From contig NZ_CABPSH010000009.1 of the NCBI RefSeq assembly GCF_902459725.1, forward strand, positions 1 through 64,000: a stretch of 64,000 bases of DNA, given 5' to 3'. The DNA comes from Pandoraea eparura (GTDB lineage Bacteria; Pseudomonadota; Gammaproteobacteria; Burkholderiales; Burkholderiaceae). The notes beneath the pieces are model-generated. The model saw only the letters and a program-made list of their open reading frames with translations. It made no database searches and was not told the DNA's origin. The translations under genes and the position numbers were made by a program. Position 1 is the stretch's first letter, and every line of letters starts with the position of its first letter. This document shows positions 45,775 through 56,859 of this stretch, piece after piece.

Positions 45775-46758
45775 CTAGCGGCGGGCCCCAGAATTGCCGA
45801 AGCCGCCAGCGGCACCACCGCCACTGTCACCGCCGCCCGTCGACCCGCCTTCGACACCCCGCACGATCTTGAGTGCCGACGCGATCATGCCGCCCATGTC
45901 CGAGAGATTCCCCGGCACGATCAGGGTGTTGTTGGTCCTGGCGATCTTGCTGAACGCGTCCACATACTGCTCGGCGACCTTCAGATTGACAGCCTCCATC
46001 CCGCCCTGCGTCTGAATGGCCGTCGCCACCTTGTGGATCGCCTCGGCGTTCGCTTCAGCCACCGCCAGGATGGCCGCGGCTTGGCCTTGCGCCTGATTGA
46101 TCGCCGCCTGACGCTCGCCTTCCGACTTCTGAATCGCCGCCTCCCGTGCGCCGGAGGCCAGGTTGATCTGCTCCTGCTTCTTGCCTTCCGACGCCGCGAT
46201 CAACGCGCGCTTTTCACGCTCCGCCGTGATCTGCGCCTGCATCGCATGCAGAATTTCCTTCGGCGGGGTGAGGTCCTTGATTTCATAGCGCAAGACCTTC
46301 ACACCCCAGTTCGACGCCGCCTCGTCGAGCGCATTCACCACGCTGTGGTTAATGAATTCGCGCTCCTCGAACGTCTTGTCGAGTTCGAGCTTGCCGATCA
46401 CGCTACGCAGCGTCGTTTGCGCGAGCTGCGTGATGGCGACGATGAAGTTGCTCGAACCGTACGACGCCTTCATCGGATCCGTGACCTGGAAGTACAGAAT
46501 CCCGTCGACCTGCAACTGCGTGTTGTCCTTGGTGATGCAGACCTGGCTCGGCACATCGAGCGGCACTTCCTTGAGCAGATGCTTGTAGGCCACACGGTCC
46601 ACGAACGGCACGACGATCGACAGCCCCGGCGTGAGTGTCGCGTGATACTTGCCGAGACGCTCAACCACCCAGGCATGCTGCTGCGGCACGATCTTGATCG
46701 AGCGCGCAGCGATGAGCACAGCGATGATGAAAAGAATAAACGCGACGTTGGAAAACAT
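45775..46758 (-). CDS. SPFH/band-7 membrane protein (stomatin-like, QmcA type)
   Basis: 327 residues. One N-terminal membrane helix (SNVAFILFIIAVLIAAR) precedes the SPFH domain (IKIVPQQHAWVVERLGKY, PFVDRVAYKHLLKEVPLDVP). A coiled coil rich in Ala, Gln and Glu follows (about 195-260). The Gly-rich tail is GGSTGGGDSGGGAAGGFG. The start at 46758 has GGGGGG upstream. These proteins form membrane scaffolds and pair with NfeD, whose gene lies 146 bp upstream on the same strand. Confidence 0.93.
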   Translation of the reverse strand: MFSNVAFILFIIAVLIAARSIKIVPQQHAWVVERLGKYHATLTPGLSIVVPFVDRVAYKHLLKEVPLDVPSQVCITKDNTQLQVDGILYFQVTDPMKASYGSSNFIVAITQLAQTTLRSVIGKLELDKTFEEREFINHSVVNALDEAASNWGVKVLRYEIKDLTPPKEILHAMQAQITAEREKRALIAASEGKKQEQINLASGAREAAIQKSEGERQAAINQAQGQAAAILAVAEANAEAIHKVATAIQTQGGMEAVNLKVAEQYVDAFSKIARTNNTLIVPGNLSDMGGMIASALKIVRGVEGGSTGGGDSGGGAAGGFGNSGARR

Positions 46759-46904
46759 GGTCCCCCCTTGAAGCGCCTGCCATGTCGGCCGGCGAATTCC
46801 CCGTCGCCCGCAACGGCGGGCGATGCAATGCGACACAGTGAAATGACGGCCAAGCGAAGATCGGACGCGCTTCGGCACGCCCAACTGTCCCCTTGACCGG
46901 GCGC

Positions 46905-47339
46905 CTAAGCCTTCACATGCGCGACGTACAACCGGCTGCCACGCACCTCGCAAATCACGAACCATCCCGCGCTGGGCGACTCCCCCGGCAGCAGCTCGAC
47001 GTCCCATTCGGCACCGCGGTACATGGCGCGGGCCTGACCGTCAGGGTTCCAAACGTCCACGTGCAGACGTTGCCCGATATCGAGGTTGGTGTTGGGGTCG
47101 GCCGCTGCGTCGACCTTGATGCGCCGCTGGCCGAACCGACTGCGGCGCAGTATCCAGACAGCCACGCCGGCGACGGCCGCCGCGGCCACCCACTGCAACG
47201 GCCAGTCGACGCGCAACAGCGCCGCAACGCCGCCGGCCGTCATGCCGAGCGCCACCATCAGCAGATAGAACGTACCACTTGCCAGCTCGAGCAGCACGGT
47301 CAATCCGGCAATGCCGAACCACAGCCAAGCCTGTTCCAT
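46905..47339 (-). CDS. NfeD-family membrane protein
   Basis: 144 residues. Three to four membrane segments (LWFGIAGLTVLLELASGTFYLLMVALGMTAGG) are followed by a C-terminal OB-fold domain (VDVWNPDGQARAMYRGAEWDVE, RLYVAHV). NfeD proteins associate with SPFH proteins as a membrane-microdomain pair; the neighbour at 45775 is the partner. The short version lacking the ClpP-like protease domain is encoded here. Confidence 0.92.
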   Translation of the reverse strand: MEQAWLWFGIAGLTVLLELASGTFYLLMVALGMTAGGVAALLRVDWPLQWVAAAAVAGVAVWILRRSRFGQRRIKVDAAADPNTNLDIGQRLHVDVWNPDGQARAMYRGAEWDVELLPGESPSAGWFVICEVRGSRLYVAHVKA

Positions 47340-47353
47340 CGCAACTCCCAGAC

Positions 47354-47383
47354 ACAAAAAAACCCCGGTGTGATACCGGGGTT
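47354..47383 (-). terminator. Rho-independent terminator of ppsA
   Basis: Stem AACCCCGGT (47361-47369) with its complement (47375-47383), 5-nt loop. Read on the minus strand it is followed by a run of seven T. It lies about 130 bp after the ppsA stop and just before nfeD. Confidence 0.88.
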
Positions 47384-47515
47384 TATAGCACGAAACCCAC
47401 CGATCAGCGCACGCATCCCGAGAGATGGCCCTGCCTTTCAGCGGCGTCCGAGGTGCCGCTCGGACGCGTCCTAACCGAGGTCGCTATCGTGACGATGCGC
47501 GAGCGTCGAAGACGG

Positions 47516-49906
47516 TTACTTCACCTGCTTGGCGAGTTGTTGCCACGTTTCCATCACCGTGTCCGGGTTCAACGACATCGACGCGATGCCTTCGTTCGCC
47601 AGCCACACGGCCAGATCCGGATGGTCCGACGGACCTTGACCGCAGATGCCGACGTACTTGCCCTTGGACAGGCAGGCCTTGATCGCACGGCTGAGCATGA
47701 ACTGCACCGCCGGGTCGCGCTCGTCGAAGTCCTTCGCCAGCAGTTCCATGCCCGAATCGCGGTCCAGACCCAGCGTAAGCTGCGTCAGGTCGTTCGAGCC
47801 GATCGAGAAACCGTCGAAGTACTCGAGGAACTCGTCGGCCAGAATGGCGTTCGACGGCACTTCGCACATCATCACCAGCTTCAGACCGTTCTCGCCACGC
47901 TTCAGGCCGTAACCGGCCAGCATGTTGACCACACGCTCCGCCTGGCCCAGCGTACGCACGAACGGCACCATGATCTCGACATTGGTCAGGCCCATTTCGT
48001 CACGCACGCGCTTGAGCGCACGGCACTCCATCTCGAACGCTTCGGCGAAGTCTTCCGAGATGTAACGCGACGCGCCACGGAAGCCCAGCATCGGGTTTTC
48101 TTCATCCGGCTCGTAACGCGAACCGCCGATGAGCTTCTTGTACTCGTTCGACTTGAAGTCCGACAGACGCACGATCACGCTCTTCGGATAGAAGGCGGCG
48201 GCAATCGTGGCAATCCCTTCGGCCAGCTTGTCGACATAGAACGCGCGCGGCGATGCATGACCGCGAGCCACCGATTCGACCGCCTTCTTCAGGTCGGCAT
48301 CGATGTTCGGGTACTCGAGAATCGCGCGCGGGTGCACGCCGATGTTGTTGTTGATAATGAATTCCAGACGCGCCAGACCCACGCCTTCGTTCGGCAATTG
48401 CGCGAAGTCGAAGGCGAGTTGCGGGTTGCCCACGTTCATCATGATCTTCACCGGAATCTTCGGCATTTCGCCGCGGTGGATCTCGGTGATTTCGGTTTCG
48501 AGCAGACCGTCATAGATCTTGCCTTCGTCGCCCTCGGCGCACGAGACGGTCACGAGCGCGCCGTCCTTGAGCACGTCGGTAGCGTCGCCGCAACCCACGA
48601 CAGCCGGCACGCCCAGTTCACGGGCAATGATCGCCGCGTGGCACGTACGGCCGCCACGGTTCGTCACGATGGCCGCGGCACGCTTCATCACCGGCTCCCA
48701 GTTCGGGTCGGTCATGTCGGCCACCAGCACGTCGCCTGGCTGCACGCGTTCCATTTCGCTCGGGTCCATGATCACGCGCACTGCACCGGCGCCGATCTTC
48801 TGACCGATGGCACGGCCCGTGGCCAGCACCGGTGCGTCGCCCTTGAGCTTGAAGCGCTGCTCGACCTTGCCGATCGCCTGGCTCTTCACCGTTTCCGGAC
48901 GGGCCTGCAGGATGTAGATCTTGCCGTCCTTGCCGTCCTTGCCCCACTCGATGTCCATCGGACGACCGTAGTGCTTCTCGATGATCAGCGCGAACTTGGC
49001 CAGCTCGACGCAATCGTCGTCGGTGATCGAGTAGCGGTTGCGCAGTTCCATCGGCACGTCGATGGTCTTCACACGGCCCGGCTCGCCCGGTTGCGTGAAT
49101 TCCATCTTGAGCAGCTTCGAGCCAAGCGTGCGGCGAATGATCGGGTACTTGCCGGCCTTGAGCGTCGGCTTGAAAACGTAGAACTCGTCCGGGTTCACGG
49201 CGCCTTGCACGACCGTTTCACCCAGGCCGTAGCTGGCCGTGATGAAAACGACGTCCTGGAAACCGGACTCCGTGTCGATCGTGAACATCACGCCCGATGC
49301 GCCACAGTCCGAGCGGACCATGCGCTGCACGCCGGCCGACAACGCCACTTCGGCGTGCGTGAAGCCCTTGTGAACGCGATACGAGATGGCGCGGTCGTTG
49401 TACAGCGACGCGAAAACGTGCTTCATGCGATCGAGCACGTCTTCGATGCCGACCACGTTCAGATAGCTTTCCTGCTGACCGGCGAACGAGGCGTCCGGCA
49501 GATCTTCGGCCGTGGCCGACGAACGCACGGCGAACGACGCATCCGGCTGGTCGGCCGTGATACGTGCGAACTGCTCGCGGATATCCTTCTCGAGCTGCGG
49601 TTGCAGCGGGGCGTCGACGATCCATTGACGGATTTCGGCACCGGCCTGCGCGAGCGCCTTGACGTCATCGACGTCCAGACCCTCGAGACGCTGGGCAACA
49701 CGCTCGGTCAGGTTGTTGTGATGGAGGAATTCGCGGAAGGCGAAAGCCGTCGTGGCGAAACCACCCGGCACGCGCACGCCGGCGCTGGCCAGTTGGCTGA
49801 TCATTTCGCCAAGCGATGCATTCTTGCCGCCGACCGATTCCACATCGGTCATGCGCAGATGCTCAAACGGCACCACGTAGGCGCCGTCGTGTGCTGCGTT
49901 AGTCAT
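47516..49906 (-). CDS. ppsA: Phosphoenolpyruvate synthase
   Basis: 796 residues from the ATG at 49906. Makes PEP from pyruvate and ATP with AMP release, for gluconeogenesis. The N-terminal ATP-grasp domain ([34 protein letters not shown]), the phospho-His loop [17 protein letters not shown] and the C-terminal PEP-binding barrel ([27 protein letters not shown] with catalytic Cys) are all present. It is divergent from ppsR, its regulator, as in many proteobacteria. Confidence 0.97.
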   Translation of the reverse strand: MTNAAHDGAYVVPFEHLRMTDVESVGGKNASLGEMISQLASAGVRVPGGFATTAFAFREFLHHNNLTERVAQRLEGLDVDDVKALAQAGAEIRQWIVDAPLQPQLEKDIREQFARITADQPDASFAVRSSATAEDLPDASFAGQQESYLNVVGIEDVLDRMKHVFASLYNDRAISYRVHKGFTHAEVALSAGVQRMVRSDCGASGVMFTIDTESGFQDVVFITASYGLGETVVQGAVNPDEFYVFKPTLKAGKYPIIRRTLGSKLLKMEFTQPGEPGRVKTIDVPMELRNRYSITDDDCVELAKFALIIEKHYGRPMDIEWGKDGKDGKIYILQARPETVKSQAIGKVEQRFKLKGDAPVLATGRAIGQKIGAGAVRVIMDPSEMERVQPGDVLVADMTDPNWEPVMKRAAAIVTNRGGRTCHAAIIARELGVPAVVGCGDATDVLKDGALVTVSCAEGDEGKIYDGLLETEITEIHRGEMPKIPVKIMMNVGNPQLAFDFAQLPNEGVGLARLEFIINNNIGVHPRAILEYPNIDADLKKAVESVARGHASPRAFYVDKLAEGIATIAAAFYPKSVIVRLSDFKSNEYKKLIGGSRYEPDEENPMLGFRGASRYISEDFAEAFEMECRALKRVRDEMGLTNVEIMVPFVRTLGQAERVVNMLAGYGLKRGENGLKLVMMCEVPSNAILADEFLEYFDGFSIGSNDLTQLTLGLDRDSGMELLAKDFDERDPAVQFMLSRAIKACLSKGKYVGICGQGPSDHPDLAVWLANEGIASMSLNPDTVMETWQQLAKQVK

Positions 49907-50171
49907 AAAAGCCCCTAAGGTAAGAAAAAAAATTCTCGGCGGATCGGCTGGGACTGACAGGGGCCGATCGACCTGTTGGATAAGAAATCGCGCATGGGCG
50001 GCGTCGCAAACCAGGGGCAAGTTCCCGACGACCGGCGCCAAACCCGCCTGACTTCCCGCCGCGCCCCGCTGCACGGGCCTGAGGCCGGGCGGCGCGCGAG
50101 GCTCGCGCAATTGCTTATCCAACAAGTTGCCGCTATTCTACCGTGCAACGCACCATTTTGCGATTCCGCGC
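49907..50171. promoter_or_regulatory. Divergent ppsA/ppsR control region
   Basis: 265 bp between the two start codons; it should hold both promoters. An 11-bp inverted repeat (TGTTGGATAAG at 49974-49984, complement at 50114-50124) brackets most of it. Its role is unknown. Confidence 0.45.
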
Positions 50172-51050
50172 ATGACCGACGCCACCAGTAACGGAAATTC
50201 CCCGACCTCCCCCGCCGCACCGGCCAAACCGGTCGCCGCGCGCCCGGTCTTCATCGTGTCCGACGGCACCGGCATTACGGCCGAAACGTTCGCGCATTCG
50301 ATCCTCGCGCAATTCGAGATGCGTTTCCGTCAGATTCGCGTTCCGTTCGTGGATTCCGTCGATAAAGCCTATGAAACGGCACAACGGATCAATGAAATGT
50401 ATCGGACCGAGAACGTCCGCCCGATCATTTTCAGCACGCTTGTCGACGCCCGTGCCAACGAGATCCTGCGTAACTGCCAGGGCGTGATTCTCGACATGTT
50501 CCAGACGTTCATCGAACCGCTGGAACTGGAGCTGGGCCTCAAGTCGATGCATGCCATCGGCCGCGTGCATCAGAACGCGGACAGCGAGGCGTACAAGAAC
50601 CGGATCGAGGCAGTGAATTTCTCGCTCGCGCACGACGACGGCCAATCCAACAAGAATCTGCAGAGTGCCGACGTGATCCTCGTGGGCGTGTCGCGCAGCG
50701 GCAAGACACCCACGACGCTCTATCTCGCCATGCAATACGGCGTGAAGGCCGCGAACTATCCGCTGATTCCGGAAGATTTCGAACGCGAGAAGCTGCCCTC
50801 CACGCTCGATCAGTACAAGGAAAAAATCTTCGGGCTCTCCATTGACCCGCAGCGCCTGTCGGAGATTCGCAACGAACGCCGCCCCGGCAGCAAGTACGCG
50901 TCGCTCGAAAACTGCCGCTACGAGGTCAACGAGGCCGAGGCGATGATGCGCCGCGAAGGTATCAAGTGGCTGTCGTCGACGCACAAGTCGATCGAGGAAA
51001 TCGCCACGACCATCCTGCAGGAAATCAAGCTCGAACGTGACGTCTACTGA
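50172..51050 (+). CDS. ppsR: Pyruvate, water dikinase regulatory protein (PSRP)
   Basis: 292 residues from the ATG at 50172. The bifunctional kinase/phosphorylase (DUF299) uses ADP to phosphorylate and inactivate PEP synthase and Pi to reactivate it. The FIVSDGTGITAETF start and the P-loop GVSRSGKTPTTLYLA are intact, as is the C-terminal MMRREGIKWLSSTHKSIEEI. The divergent neighbour ppsA is the target. Confidence 0.96.
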   Translation: MTDATSNGNSPTSPAAPAKPVAARPVFIVSDGTGITAETFAHSILAQFEMRFRQIRVPFVDSVDKAYETAQRINEMYRTENVRPIIFSTLVDARANEILRNCQGVILDMFQTFIEPLELELGLKSMHAIGRVHQNADSEAYKNRIEAVNFSLAHDDGQSNKNLQSADVILVGVSRSGKTPTTLYLAMQYGVKAANYPLIPEDFEREKLPSTLDQYKEKIFGLSIDPQRLSEIRNERRPGSKYASLENCRYEVNEAEAMMRREGIKWLSSTHKSIEEIATTILQEIKLERDVY

Positions 51051-51077
51051 CGCCGCCTGACGCCGCCTGACGCCGTC
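51048..51077 (+). repeat. Ten-bp tandem repeat containing the ppsR stop codon
   Basis: Three copies of TGACGCCGCC (the last with one change) at exact period 10 from 51048. The first TGA is the ppsR stop; the next two lie at 51058 and 51068. Because 10 is not a multiple of 3, the three TGAs fall in the three different frames. Confidence 0.8.
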
Positions 51078-51101
51078 CGCCGCGCAAGTTGCGCCATACC
51101 G

Positions 51102-51140
51102 ACAACCAAAAGGGACGCCACGAGCGTCCCTTTTGGTTGT
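51102..51140. terminator. Bidirectional terminator between ppsR and trmH
   Basis: Perfect 16-bp inverted repeat ACAACCAAAAGGGACG (51102-51117) with its complement (51125-51140), 7-nt loop. The outer stem is rich in A on the left and T on the right (CCCTTTTGGTTGTTG), so it can stop both converging genes. Confidence 0.82.
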
Positions 51141-51171
51141 TGTGTCCCCGAGCGCCCCGCTTAGGGTCGCC

Positions 51172-51951
51172 TCACGACAGTCGCTGACGCACCGCCTCGA
51201 ACAGGCAAATGGCCGCGCACGCCGCCACGTTGAGCGACTCCATGCCGCCCGGCTGCGGAATACGGATCGGCAGCTGCACGCGTTCGAGCCACTGCGGGGA
51301 CACCCCGGCACCCTCGTTGCCAAACACCCACGCCACGGGCGAGCGCAGATCCTGCGCATAGAGCGACGTGCTCGCTTGCAGGCTCGTCGCCAGCAGCGGC
51401 ACCGACAAGCGCGGTGCGAGCGAATCCGGCGTGCAATGCTCCACGATGTTCAGCGAGAAATGCGCCCCCATGCCGGCACGCAGCACCTTGCTCGACCAGG
51501 CGAGCGCTGTGCCCGACATGCAGTACACGTCGCGCACACCCGCTGCCGCCGCGCTGCGCAGTATCGAGCCGACATTGCCCGCGTCCTGCACCGCGTCGAG
51601 AATGACGCAGTCAGTCGTTTGCGTGGCGGGCAGATGCCCGGACGGCATCTCGACCACGAAAAGCAGCGGCACACCGTTGACGAGCATCGACAGCGGCTCG
51701 AACAGCACGGGCGGCAGACACACGCGACGATCGGCGTCCACTCTCGCCCAGATCTGCGCGACTTCGGGGTTCTCCAGCGCCGATTCGGCCGCGACGCACA
51801 CGAGCGGTTGGCCCAGCGCATCGAGATAGGCGTCGGCCAGGTGCACACCTTCAAGCAGCGTCTGCCCAAGCTTGCGCCGCTGCTGGTTCGACTGCGCCAG
51901 ATGTTTCAGCCGCTTGTAGAACGGATTGTCTTTGGAACTGATGAGCTTCAT
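51172..51951 (-). CDS. TrmH/SpoU-family RNA methyltransferase
   Basis: 259 residues. SPOUT-class ribose 2'-O-methyltransferase with an N-terminal substrate-binding domain. Motif 1 [14 protein letters not shown], motif 2 [10 protein letters not shown] and motif 3 [23 protein letters not shown] are complete, forming the trefoil knot that binds SAM. It probably modifies 23S rRNA or tRNA; the exact site is not predictable. Its start overlaps the rnhB stop by 4 nt, and it is the last gene of the envelope-biogenesis cluster. Confidence 0.93.
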   Translation of the reverse strand: MKLISSKDNPFYKRLKHLAQSNQQRRKLGQTLLEGVHLADAYLDALGQPLVCVAAESALENPEVAQIWARVDADRRVCLPPVLFEPLSMLVNGVPLLFVVEMPSGHLPATQTTDCVILDAVQDAGNVGSILRSAAAAGVRDVYCMSGTALAWSSKVLRAGMGAHFSLNIVEHCTPDSLAPRLSVPLLATSLQASTSLYAQDLRSPVAWVFGNEGAGVSPQWLERVQLPIRIPQPGGMESLNVAACAAICLFEAVRQRLS

Positions 51952-52745
51952 GACAAATGGCCCACGCGCGCGACGGTGATCGCGCCGAACAAGGCAAAGG
52001 CTTCGCGCACCGGCGCAAACGATTGACGATGATGCGGACTCGGACCGTGCAGACGCAGCGCCGCGAGATGGCGTGGCGTGCCATAACCGACATGCTCGTC
52101 AAACCCGTATTGCGGGAACGCCTCGTGCAAGGCGACGAGCTGGCGGTCGCGCGTGACCTTAGCGAGAATCGACGCCGCCGAAATCGCCGGCACCTTGTCG
52201 TCTCCCTTGATGATCGCCTCGGCACGCATCGGCAGCATCGGGCAGCGATTGCCGTCGATGAGCGCGAGCGTCGGCACACGCGACAGGCCATTCACCGCGC
52301 GCTGCATCGCAAGCATCGTTGCGTGAAGGATGTTCAGCGAATCGATCTCCGCCACACTCGCCTCGGCGATGCAGTAGGCAAGCGAGCGCTCGACGATTTC
52401 CTCGTAAAGCGCCTCGCGACGCTGTGCCGTGAGCTTCTTCGAATCGGCCAGCCCCTTGATCGGGCGCGCCGGATCGAGAATCACCGCCGCCGTCACGACC
52501 GGCCCGGCAAGCGGACCTCGCCCGACTTCATCCACGCCGCAAGTGAGGTCGGTGGCCACGTCGGCGAACAGATCGAGCGCCATTTGCGGCAGCGTCGCCT
52601 TGGGCGTACGGGTGCGCGGCTTCATCGCCGACTTGCTCGCCGACTGGACCACTGGCGTCTTCTCCGGGCGGGCAGGCTCGGATGGCAGGAGATCCCCAGA
52701 GGCCGTCTTGCGTGCACCACGGCGCCCCTTCATGTCCTCGATCAT
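51948..52745 (-). CDS. rnhB: Ribonuclease HII
   Basis: 265 residues. Cleaves RNA in RNA-DNA hybrids and removes misincorporated ribonucleotides. The catalytic acids are in [15 protein letters not shown] (Asp, Glu), LIDGN (Asp) and [11 protein letters not shown] (Asp). The first about 55 residues are a basic, low-complexity extension; an internal ATG could be the true start. The start at 52745 overlaps the lpxB stop (ATGA), so coupling is likely. Confidence 0.95.
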   Translation of the reverse strand: MIEDMKGRRGARKTASGDLLPSEPARPEKTPVVQSASKSAMKPRTRTPKATLPQMALDLFADVATDLTCGVDEVGRGPLAGPVVTAAVILDPARPIKGLADSKKLTAQRREALYEEIVERSLAYCIAEASVAEIDSLNILHATMLAMQRAVNGLSRVPTLALIDGNRCPMLPMRAEAIIKGDDKVPAISAASILAKVTRDRQLVALHEAFPQYGFDEHVGYGTPRHLAALRLHGPSPHHRQSFAPVREAFALFGAITVARVGHLS

Positions 52746-53917
52746 ATCCGCCCCTTCTCACGCAGCACCCGCTCGATCACTTCAGCCGATCGCTCGGCCG
52801 TGTTCTGGCGCAGTTGCTCGTGGATCTTCGTGAAGCGCGCCTGCAACGCCTCGCGCAACGCAGGGTCGGTCAATTGCTTCCAGACGGCATCGGCGAGCGC
52901 TTGCGGGGTCGCAAAGTGTTGTAGCAGCTCCGGCACGACGAACTCGCCCGACAGAATGTTCGGCAACCCCACGTACGGCAAGTACCCCTGACGCTTCATG
53001 ATCTGCGCCGTCAGCCAGGGCACCTTGTACGAGATGACCATCGGCTTCTTGTACAGGGCCGCTTCCAGCGTGGCCGTGCCACTCGCCAGCAGCACACTGT
53101 CCGCGGCTTCCAGCGCGAGCGGCGCACGGCCGTCGATCACGTGCAGGTTGAGATCGCTGTGCGCATCCACGATCGGCTGCATCAGCGTGCGCAGGCGCGG
53201 CGTCGCCGCCGGAAGAACGAATTGAATCGACGGCTCGCGCTTGGCGAGCAGGCGCATGGCCGCGAAGAACACGGGGGTAAGCCGCTGCACCTCCGATGTC
53301 CGGCTACCCGGCAGGATAGCGACGACCGGGCCGGTGCCTTGCAGCGCGAGCTTGGCTCGCGCGCCGGCGACGTCGGGCACCATCGGAATCTTGTCGGCCA
53401 TCGGATGGCCGACAAACGTCGCATCGATGCCTGCGCGGTGGTAAATTTCTGGCTCGAACGGGAACAGGCACAGCATGTGATCGGCGGCGCGCTTGATCTT
53501 GTGGATGCGGCCACCGCGCCACGCCCAGATCGACGGGCTCACGAAATGAATCGTGGGAATGCCCGCCTCACGCAGCTTGATTTCCAGATCGAAATTGAAG
53601 TCGGGAGCATCGAAGCCTACGAACGCGAGCGGCTTCTCCGCCAGCCAGCGCTCGCGAAGTTGCTTGCGAATCGAGAGAATCTCGCGTAGATGCTTGATGA
53701 CTTCGACGTAGCCCATGACAGAGAGCTTGTCGATGGGCCAATAGGCATCGAACCCCTCCTCCGCCATATGCGGACCGCCGACACCCGCATAAGCGATGTC
53801 GGCCGGAAGGCGTTGCTTGAGACCGGCAAGCACGTTGCCGGCAATGAGATCGCCGGACAACTCCCCGGCCACCATCGCCAGGGTTCGCTGGCCGGCACCG
53901 GGAAGGGTCGTCGGCAT
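52742..53917 (-). CDS. lpxB: Lipid-A-disaccharide synthase
   Basis: 391 residues. Joins UDP-2,3-diacylglucosamine and lipid X to the lipid A disaccharide. Family motifs are [26 protein letters not shown]-like [30 protein letters not shown] and [12 protein letters not shown]. It starts 3 bp after the lpxA stop. Confidence 0.96.
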   Translation of the reverse strand: MPTTLPGAGQRTLAMVAGELSGDLIAGNVLAGLKQRLPADIAYAGVGGPHMAEEGFDAYWPIDKLSVMGYVEVIKHLREILSIRKQLRERWLAEKPLAFVGFDAPDFNFDLEIKLREAGIPTIHFVSPSIWAWRGGRIHKIKRAADHMLCLFPFEPEIYHRAGIDATFVGHPMADKIPMVPDVAGARAKLALQGTGPVVAILPGSRTSEVQRLTPVFFAAMRLLAKREPSIQFVLPAATPRLRTLMQPIVDAHSDLNLHVIDGRAPLALEAADSVLLASGTATLEAALYKKPMVISYKVPWLTAQIMKRQGYLPYVGLPNILSGEFVVPELLQHFATPQALADAVWKQLTDPALREALQARFTKIHEQLRQNTAERSAEVIERVLREKGRI

Positions 53918-53920
53918 GGG

Positions 53921-54712
53921 TCAGCGCACGATACCGCGCGTGCTGGCGTTGAGGAAGTCGAGCAGCGCGCGCACGGCGTCCGACACGTCGGGTTCGCCTG
54001 CATTGCCAAAGGCTTCGATCTGCACCTTCGCTTCGTCGAGCGTCAGACCGCTCTTGTAGAGCAACTTGTACGCCTGACGCAGCGCCGTGATCGCATCGGC
54101 CGTGAAGTTACGGCGGCGCAACCCCTCGACGTTGATACCGTAGGGCACCGCGCGGTCGCCCGATGCGATGACGAACGGCGGCACGTCCTGCACGAGCACC
54201 GACGCGCCCCCGACCATCGCGTGCGCGCCGATGCGCACGAACTGATGCACGCCGGTCATGCCGCCAATGATCGCCCAGTCGCCGACAATGACATGGCCGG
54301 CCAGTTGCGCATTGCTCGAGAAGACCGTGTGGTTGCCCACATGGCAATCGTGCGCAATGTGCACGTAAGCCATGATCCAGTTGTCGTTGCCAACCCCGGT
54401 CAGACCGCCATCCTGCACCGTACCGGTGTGAATGGTCGTGAATTCGCGAATCGTGTTGCGATCGCCGATGACAAGCCGCGTCGGCTCTCCGGCGTACTTC
54501 ATATCCTGCGGACTGCCGCCGATCGACGCGAACGGACCGATCTTGTTGCCTTCGCCCAGCGTCGTATGACCGTCCACAACCGAGTGCGAAAGAATCTGCG
54601 TGCCGGCGCCGATCGTCACGTTTGGCCCGACGATCGCGTAGGGACCGACGATGACGTCGTCGGCCAGTTGCGCCTTCGCATCAACGACAGCAGTGGGATG
54701 AATGTTCGTCAT
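53921..54712 (-). CDS. lpxA: UDP-GlcNAc acyltransferase
   Basis: 263 residues from the ATG at 54712. Catalyses the first step of lipid A synthesis, moving a 3-hydroxyacyl chain from acyl-ACP to UDP-GlcNAc. The left-handed beta helix of hexapeptide repeats is evident ([20 protein letters not shown]), with the catalytic His in [13 protein letters not shown]. The C-terminal helical domain has [11 protein letters not shown]. It lies 17 bp after fabZ. Confidence 0.97.
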   Translation of the reverse strand: MTNIHPTAVVDAKAQLADDVIVGPYAIVGPNVTIGAGTQILSHSVVDGHTTLGEGNKIGPFASIGGSPQDMKYAGEPTRLVIGDRNTIREFTTIHTGTVQDGGLTGVGNDNWIMAYVHIAHDCHVGNHTVFSSNAQLAGHVIVGDWAIIGGMTGVHQFVRIGAHAMVGGASVLVQDVPPFVIASGDRAVPYGINVEGLRRRNFTADAITALRQAYKLLYKSGLTLDEAKVQIEAFGNAGEPDVSDAVRALLDFLNASTRGIVR

Positions 54713-54729
54713 GAGCGTCTTAATTCCGG

Positions 54730-55188
54730 TTACTCGCCGTTCTTCTTGACCATGCACATGAACTCGGCTTCCGCCGCGATCTTGCCGTCTACCAGCGCCT
54801 TGCCCTTGAACTTGAAGAAGCCTCGGCGCTCGTTCACGAAGTCGACATCGAGCACGAGTTGGTCGCCGGGTTCGACCGGACGCTTGAAGCGAACGTTCTC
54901 GATGCCTACAAAGTAGTAAAGCGTATTTTCGTCATGCACCACCTCTTCCGAGAAGGTGAGAAGCGCGGCGGCTTGTGCCAGCGCTTCGACGATCAGCACG
55001 CCCGGCATCACCGGACGCTGCGGATAATGGCCCGTGAAATACGGCTCATTGATCGTGACGTTCTTGATGACCTTGATGTTCTTGTGCGGCTCCAGCCCGA
55101 TCACGCGATCCACCATCAGCATCGGATACCGATGCGGCAGCAGCTTCATGATCTTGTGGATGTCGATATGGATAGTGGTCTCGCTCAT
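54730..55188 (-). CDS. fabZ: 3-hydroxyacyl-ACP dehydratase FabZ
   Basis: 152 residues. Dehydrates 3-hydroxyacyl-ACP in fatty-acid elongation and competes with LpxA/LpxD for substrate. Hot-dog fold with the catalytic His in [14 protein letters not shown] and Glu in [24 protein letters not shown] is intact. It overlaps the lpxD stop by 4 nt, so it sits between lpxD and lpxA as in most proteobacteria. Confidence 0.97.
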   Translation of the reverse strand: MSETTIHIDIHKIMKLLPHRYPMLMVDRVIGLEPHKNIKVIKNVTINEPYFTGHYPQRPVMPGVLIVEALAQAAALLTFSEEVVHDENTLYYFVGIENVRFKRPVEPGDQLVLDVDFVNERRGFFKFKGKALVDGKIAAEAEFMCMVKKNGE

Positions 55189-56273
55189 TTGTCTTGCAGG
55201 TCTTTGACCTTCGCTTCAAGTTGACGCACGCGATCACGCATCTTGTCCAGATTGCGCATGATGGCCGCGTTTTTGTTCCATTCGGCGTTCGGGATGGCCG
55301 GAAACGCACTCGTATAGGTCCCCGGACCGGGAATCGACTTCGACACCCCCGACTTTGCCGTCACGATGACGCGATCGCCGATCGTGACATGCCCGGCCAC
55401 GCCCACGGCGCCGCCCAGCATGCAGAATTTACCGATGGTACTGCTGCCGGCGATGCCCGTACACGCGGCAATCACCGTGAAAGCGCCGACCCGTACGTTG
55501 TGCGCGATCTGCACCTGGTTGTCGATCTTGCAACCGCGCTCGATTACCGTATCGGCCATCGCCCCGCGATCGATGGAGGTCGATGCGCCGATTTCGACGT
55601 CGTCCTCGATCACGGCACGTCCGACCTGCGGAATCTTCACCCATTCGCCACCGGCGGCGGAGAAATCCGGCGCGAAACCGAACCCGTCCGAACCGATCAC
55701 CGCGCCCGCGTGAATCACACAACGCGCACCGATCACGCTCGTGTGGTACAGCGTGGCATTCGGATAGACGAGCACGTCATCGCCCAAGGTCGTGCCGCGA
55801 CCGACAAACACGTTCGCCACCAGACGCACCCGCTCGCCCAGACGCGCACCGGCCTCGATCACGACGTTCGGCCCGATCACGCACGAGGCCGGCACGACGG
55901 CCGTCGGATCGACGACAGCGCTCGAATGGATGCCGGCCGGGGGGACCGGCGTCGCCGCCTGTGCGAACATCTGCGCGACGCGCGCGAAGTACGCATAGGG
56001 ATTCGGCGCGACGATCCACGCGCGCCCCTCATGCGACGGCAGCTTGTCGAAGTCGGCGCGCGAGAGAATCACGGCCGCCGCGCCCGAGTTGGGCACTTCG
56101 GCGAGATACAGCGGATTGGAGAGGAACGCGAGCTGATTCGCGCCCGCACGATCGAGCGGTGCCAGCCCCGTCACGGCGATTTCGCCATCACCCACGAGGT
56201 CGCCGCCGAAGCGGGCAACCAACTGCGCCAACGAAATCGACGGCGAACCCGGCACCGAAGTCGAGCCCGTCAC
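55185..56273 (-). CDS. lpxD: UDP-3-O-acylglucosamine N-acyltransferase
   Basis: 362 residues. Adds the second hydroxyacyl chain in lipid A synthesis. An N-terminal uridine-binding domain ([24 protein letters not shown]) precedes the hexapeptide beta helix, with the catalytic His in QIAHNVRVG and the SIDRGAM segment. A C-terminal helix closes it. Its start overlaps the skp stop by 4 nt. Confidence 0.97.
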   Translation of the reverse strand: MTGSTSVPGSPSISLAQLVARFGGDLVGDGEIAVTGLAPLDRAGANQLAFLSNPLYLAEVPNSGAAAVILSRADFDKLPSHEGRAWIVAPNPYAYFARVAQMFAQAATPVPPAGIHSSAVVDPTAVVPASCVIGPNVVIEAGARLGERVRLVANVFVGRGTTLGDDVLVYPNATLYHTSVIGARCVIHAGAVIGSDGFGFAPDFSAAGGEWVKIPQVGRAVIEDDVEIGASTSIDRGAMADTVIERGCKIDNQVQIAHNVRVGAFTVIAACTGIAGSSTIGKFCMLGGAVGVAGHVTIGDRVIVTAKSGVSKSIPGPGTYTSAFPAIPNAEWNKNAAIMRNLDKMRDRVRQLEAKVKDLQDK

Positions 56274-56812
56274 TTGCCGCCGGTGCCGCTGCCCGAACTC
56301 GCGTTCAGGGTTTTGAGCACCTTGTCAGTGATGTCGATACGCGGGCTCACGTAGACGGCTTCCTGCACGATCAGGTCGTACTTGTCTGCTTCGGCAATCT
56401 GCTTGATGACGCGATTGGCGCGATCGAGCACCGCGGCGAGTTCTTCGTTGCGACGCTGATTCAGGTCTTCACGGAACTCGCGCTGCTTACGTTGGAATTC
56501 GGTGTCGGCAGCGGCCAGATCACGCTGACGCTTGGCACGCTCGGCGTCGGACAACGTCGGGTTGTCCTTGTCGAGCTTGTCCGACATCGCCTTCAGACGC
56601 TGCGCCATGGCCTGCAGATCCGAGTCCCGCTTGGAGAACTCGGCTTCGAGCTTGGCTTGTGCGGCCTTGGCCGGCGCCGAATCGCGCAGAATGCGATCCG
56701 AATTGACTGCGGCAATGCGCGCATCCTGAGCCATGGCAGCAAAGGCTGCCCCGGCCAGCAACGCCGCGGCCACGCCGCGCAGGCAATGCTTACGGATACC
56801 GTTCAATGTCAT
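56270..56812 (-). CDS. skp: OmpH/Skp periplasmic chaperone
   Basis: 180 residues. A signal peptide ([17 protein letters not shown]) precedes an [27 protein letters not shown] start and the long coiled-coil tentacles rich in Lys, Glu and Ala. Skp forms a trimer that carries unfolded outer-membrane proteins to BamA, encoded 47 bp upstream. The final beta strand ([19 protein letters not shown]) is conserved. The extreme C-terminus is Gly/Ser-rich. Confidence 0.95.
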   Translation of the reverse strand: MTLNGIRKHCLRGVAAALLAGAAFAAMAQDARIAAVNSDRILRDSAPAKAAQAKLEAEFSKRDSDLQAMAQRLKAMSDKLDKDNPTLSDAERAKRQRDLAAADTEFQRKQREFREDLNQRRNEELAAVLDRANRVIKQIAEADKYDLIVQEAVYVSPRIDITDKVLKTLNASSGSGTGGK

Positions 56813-56859
56813 ACCCCTTTACAACGATAAAACGTTCGGAACCGATCGACGCGCCGTCG

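Noticed and set aside
47279-49918. 879-codon open frame on the plus strand opposite ppsA
   Set aside because: Antisense shadow of ppsA; composition is rich in Arg, His and Val with no recognisable domain.
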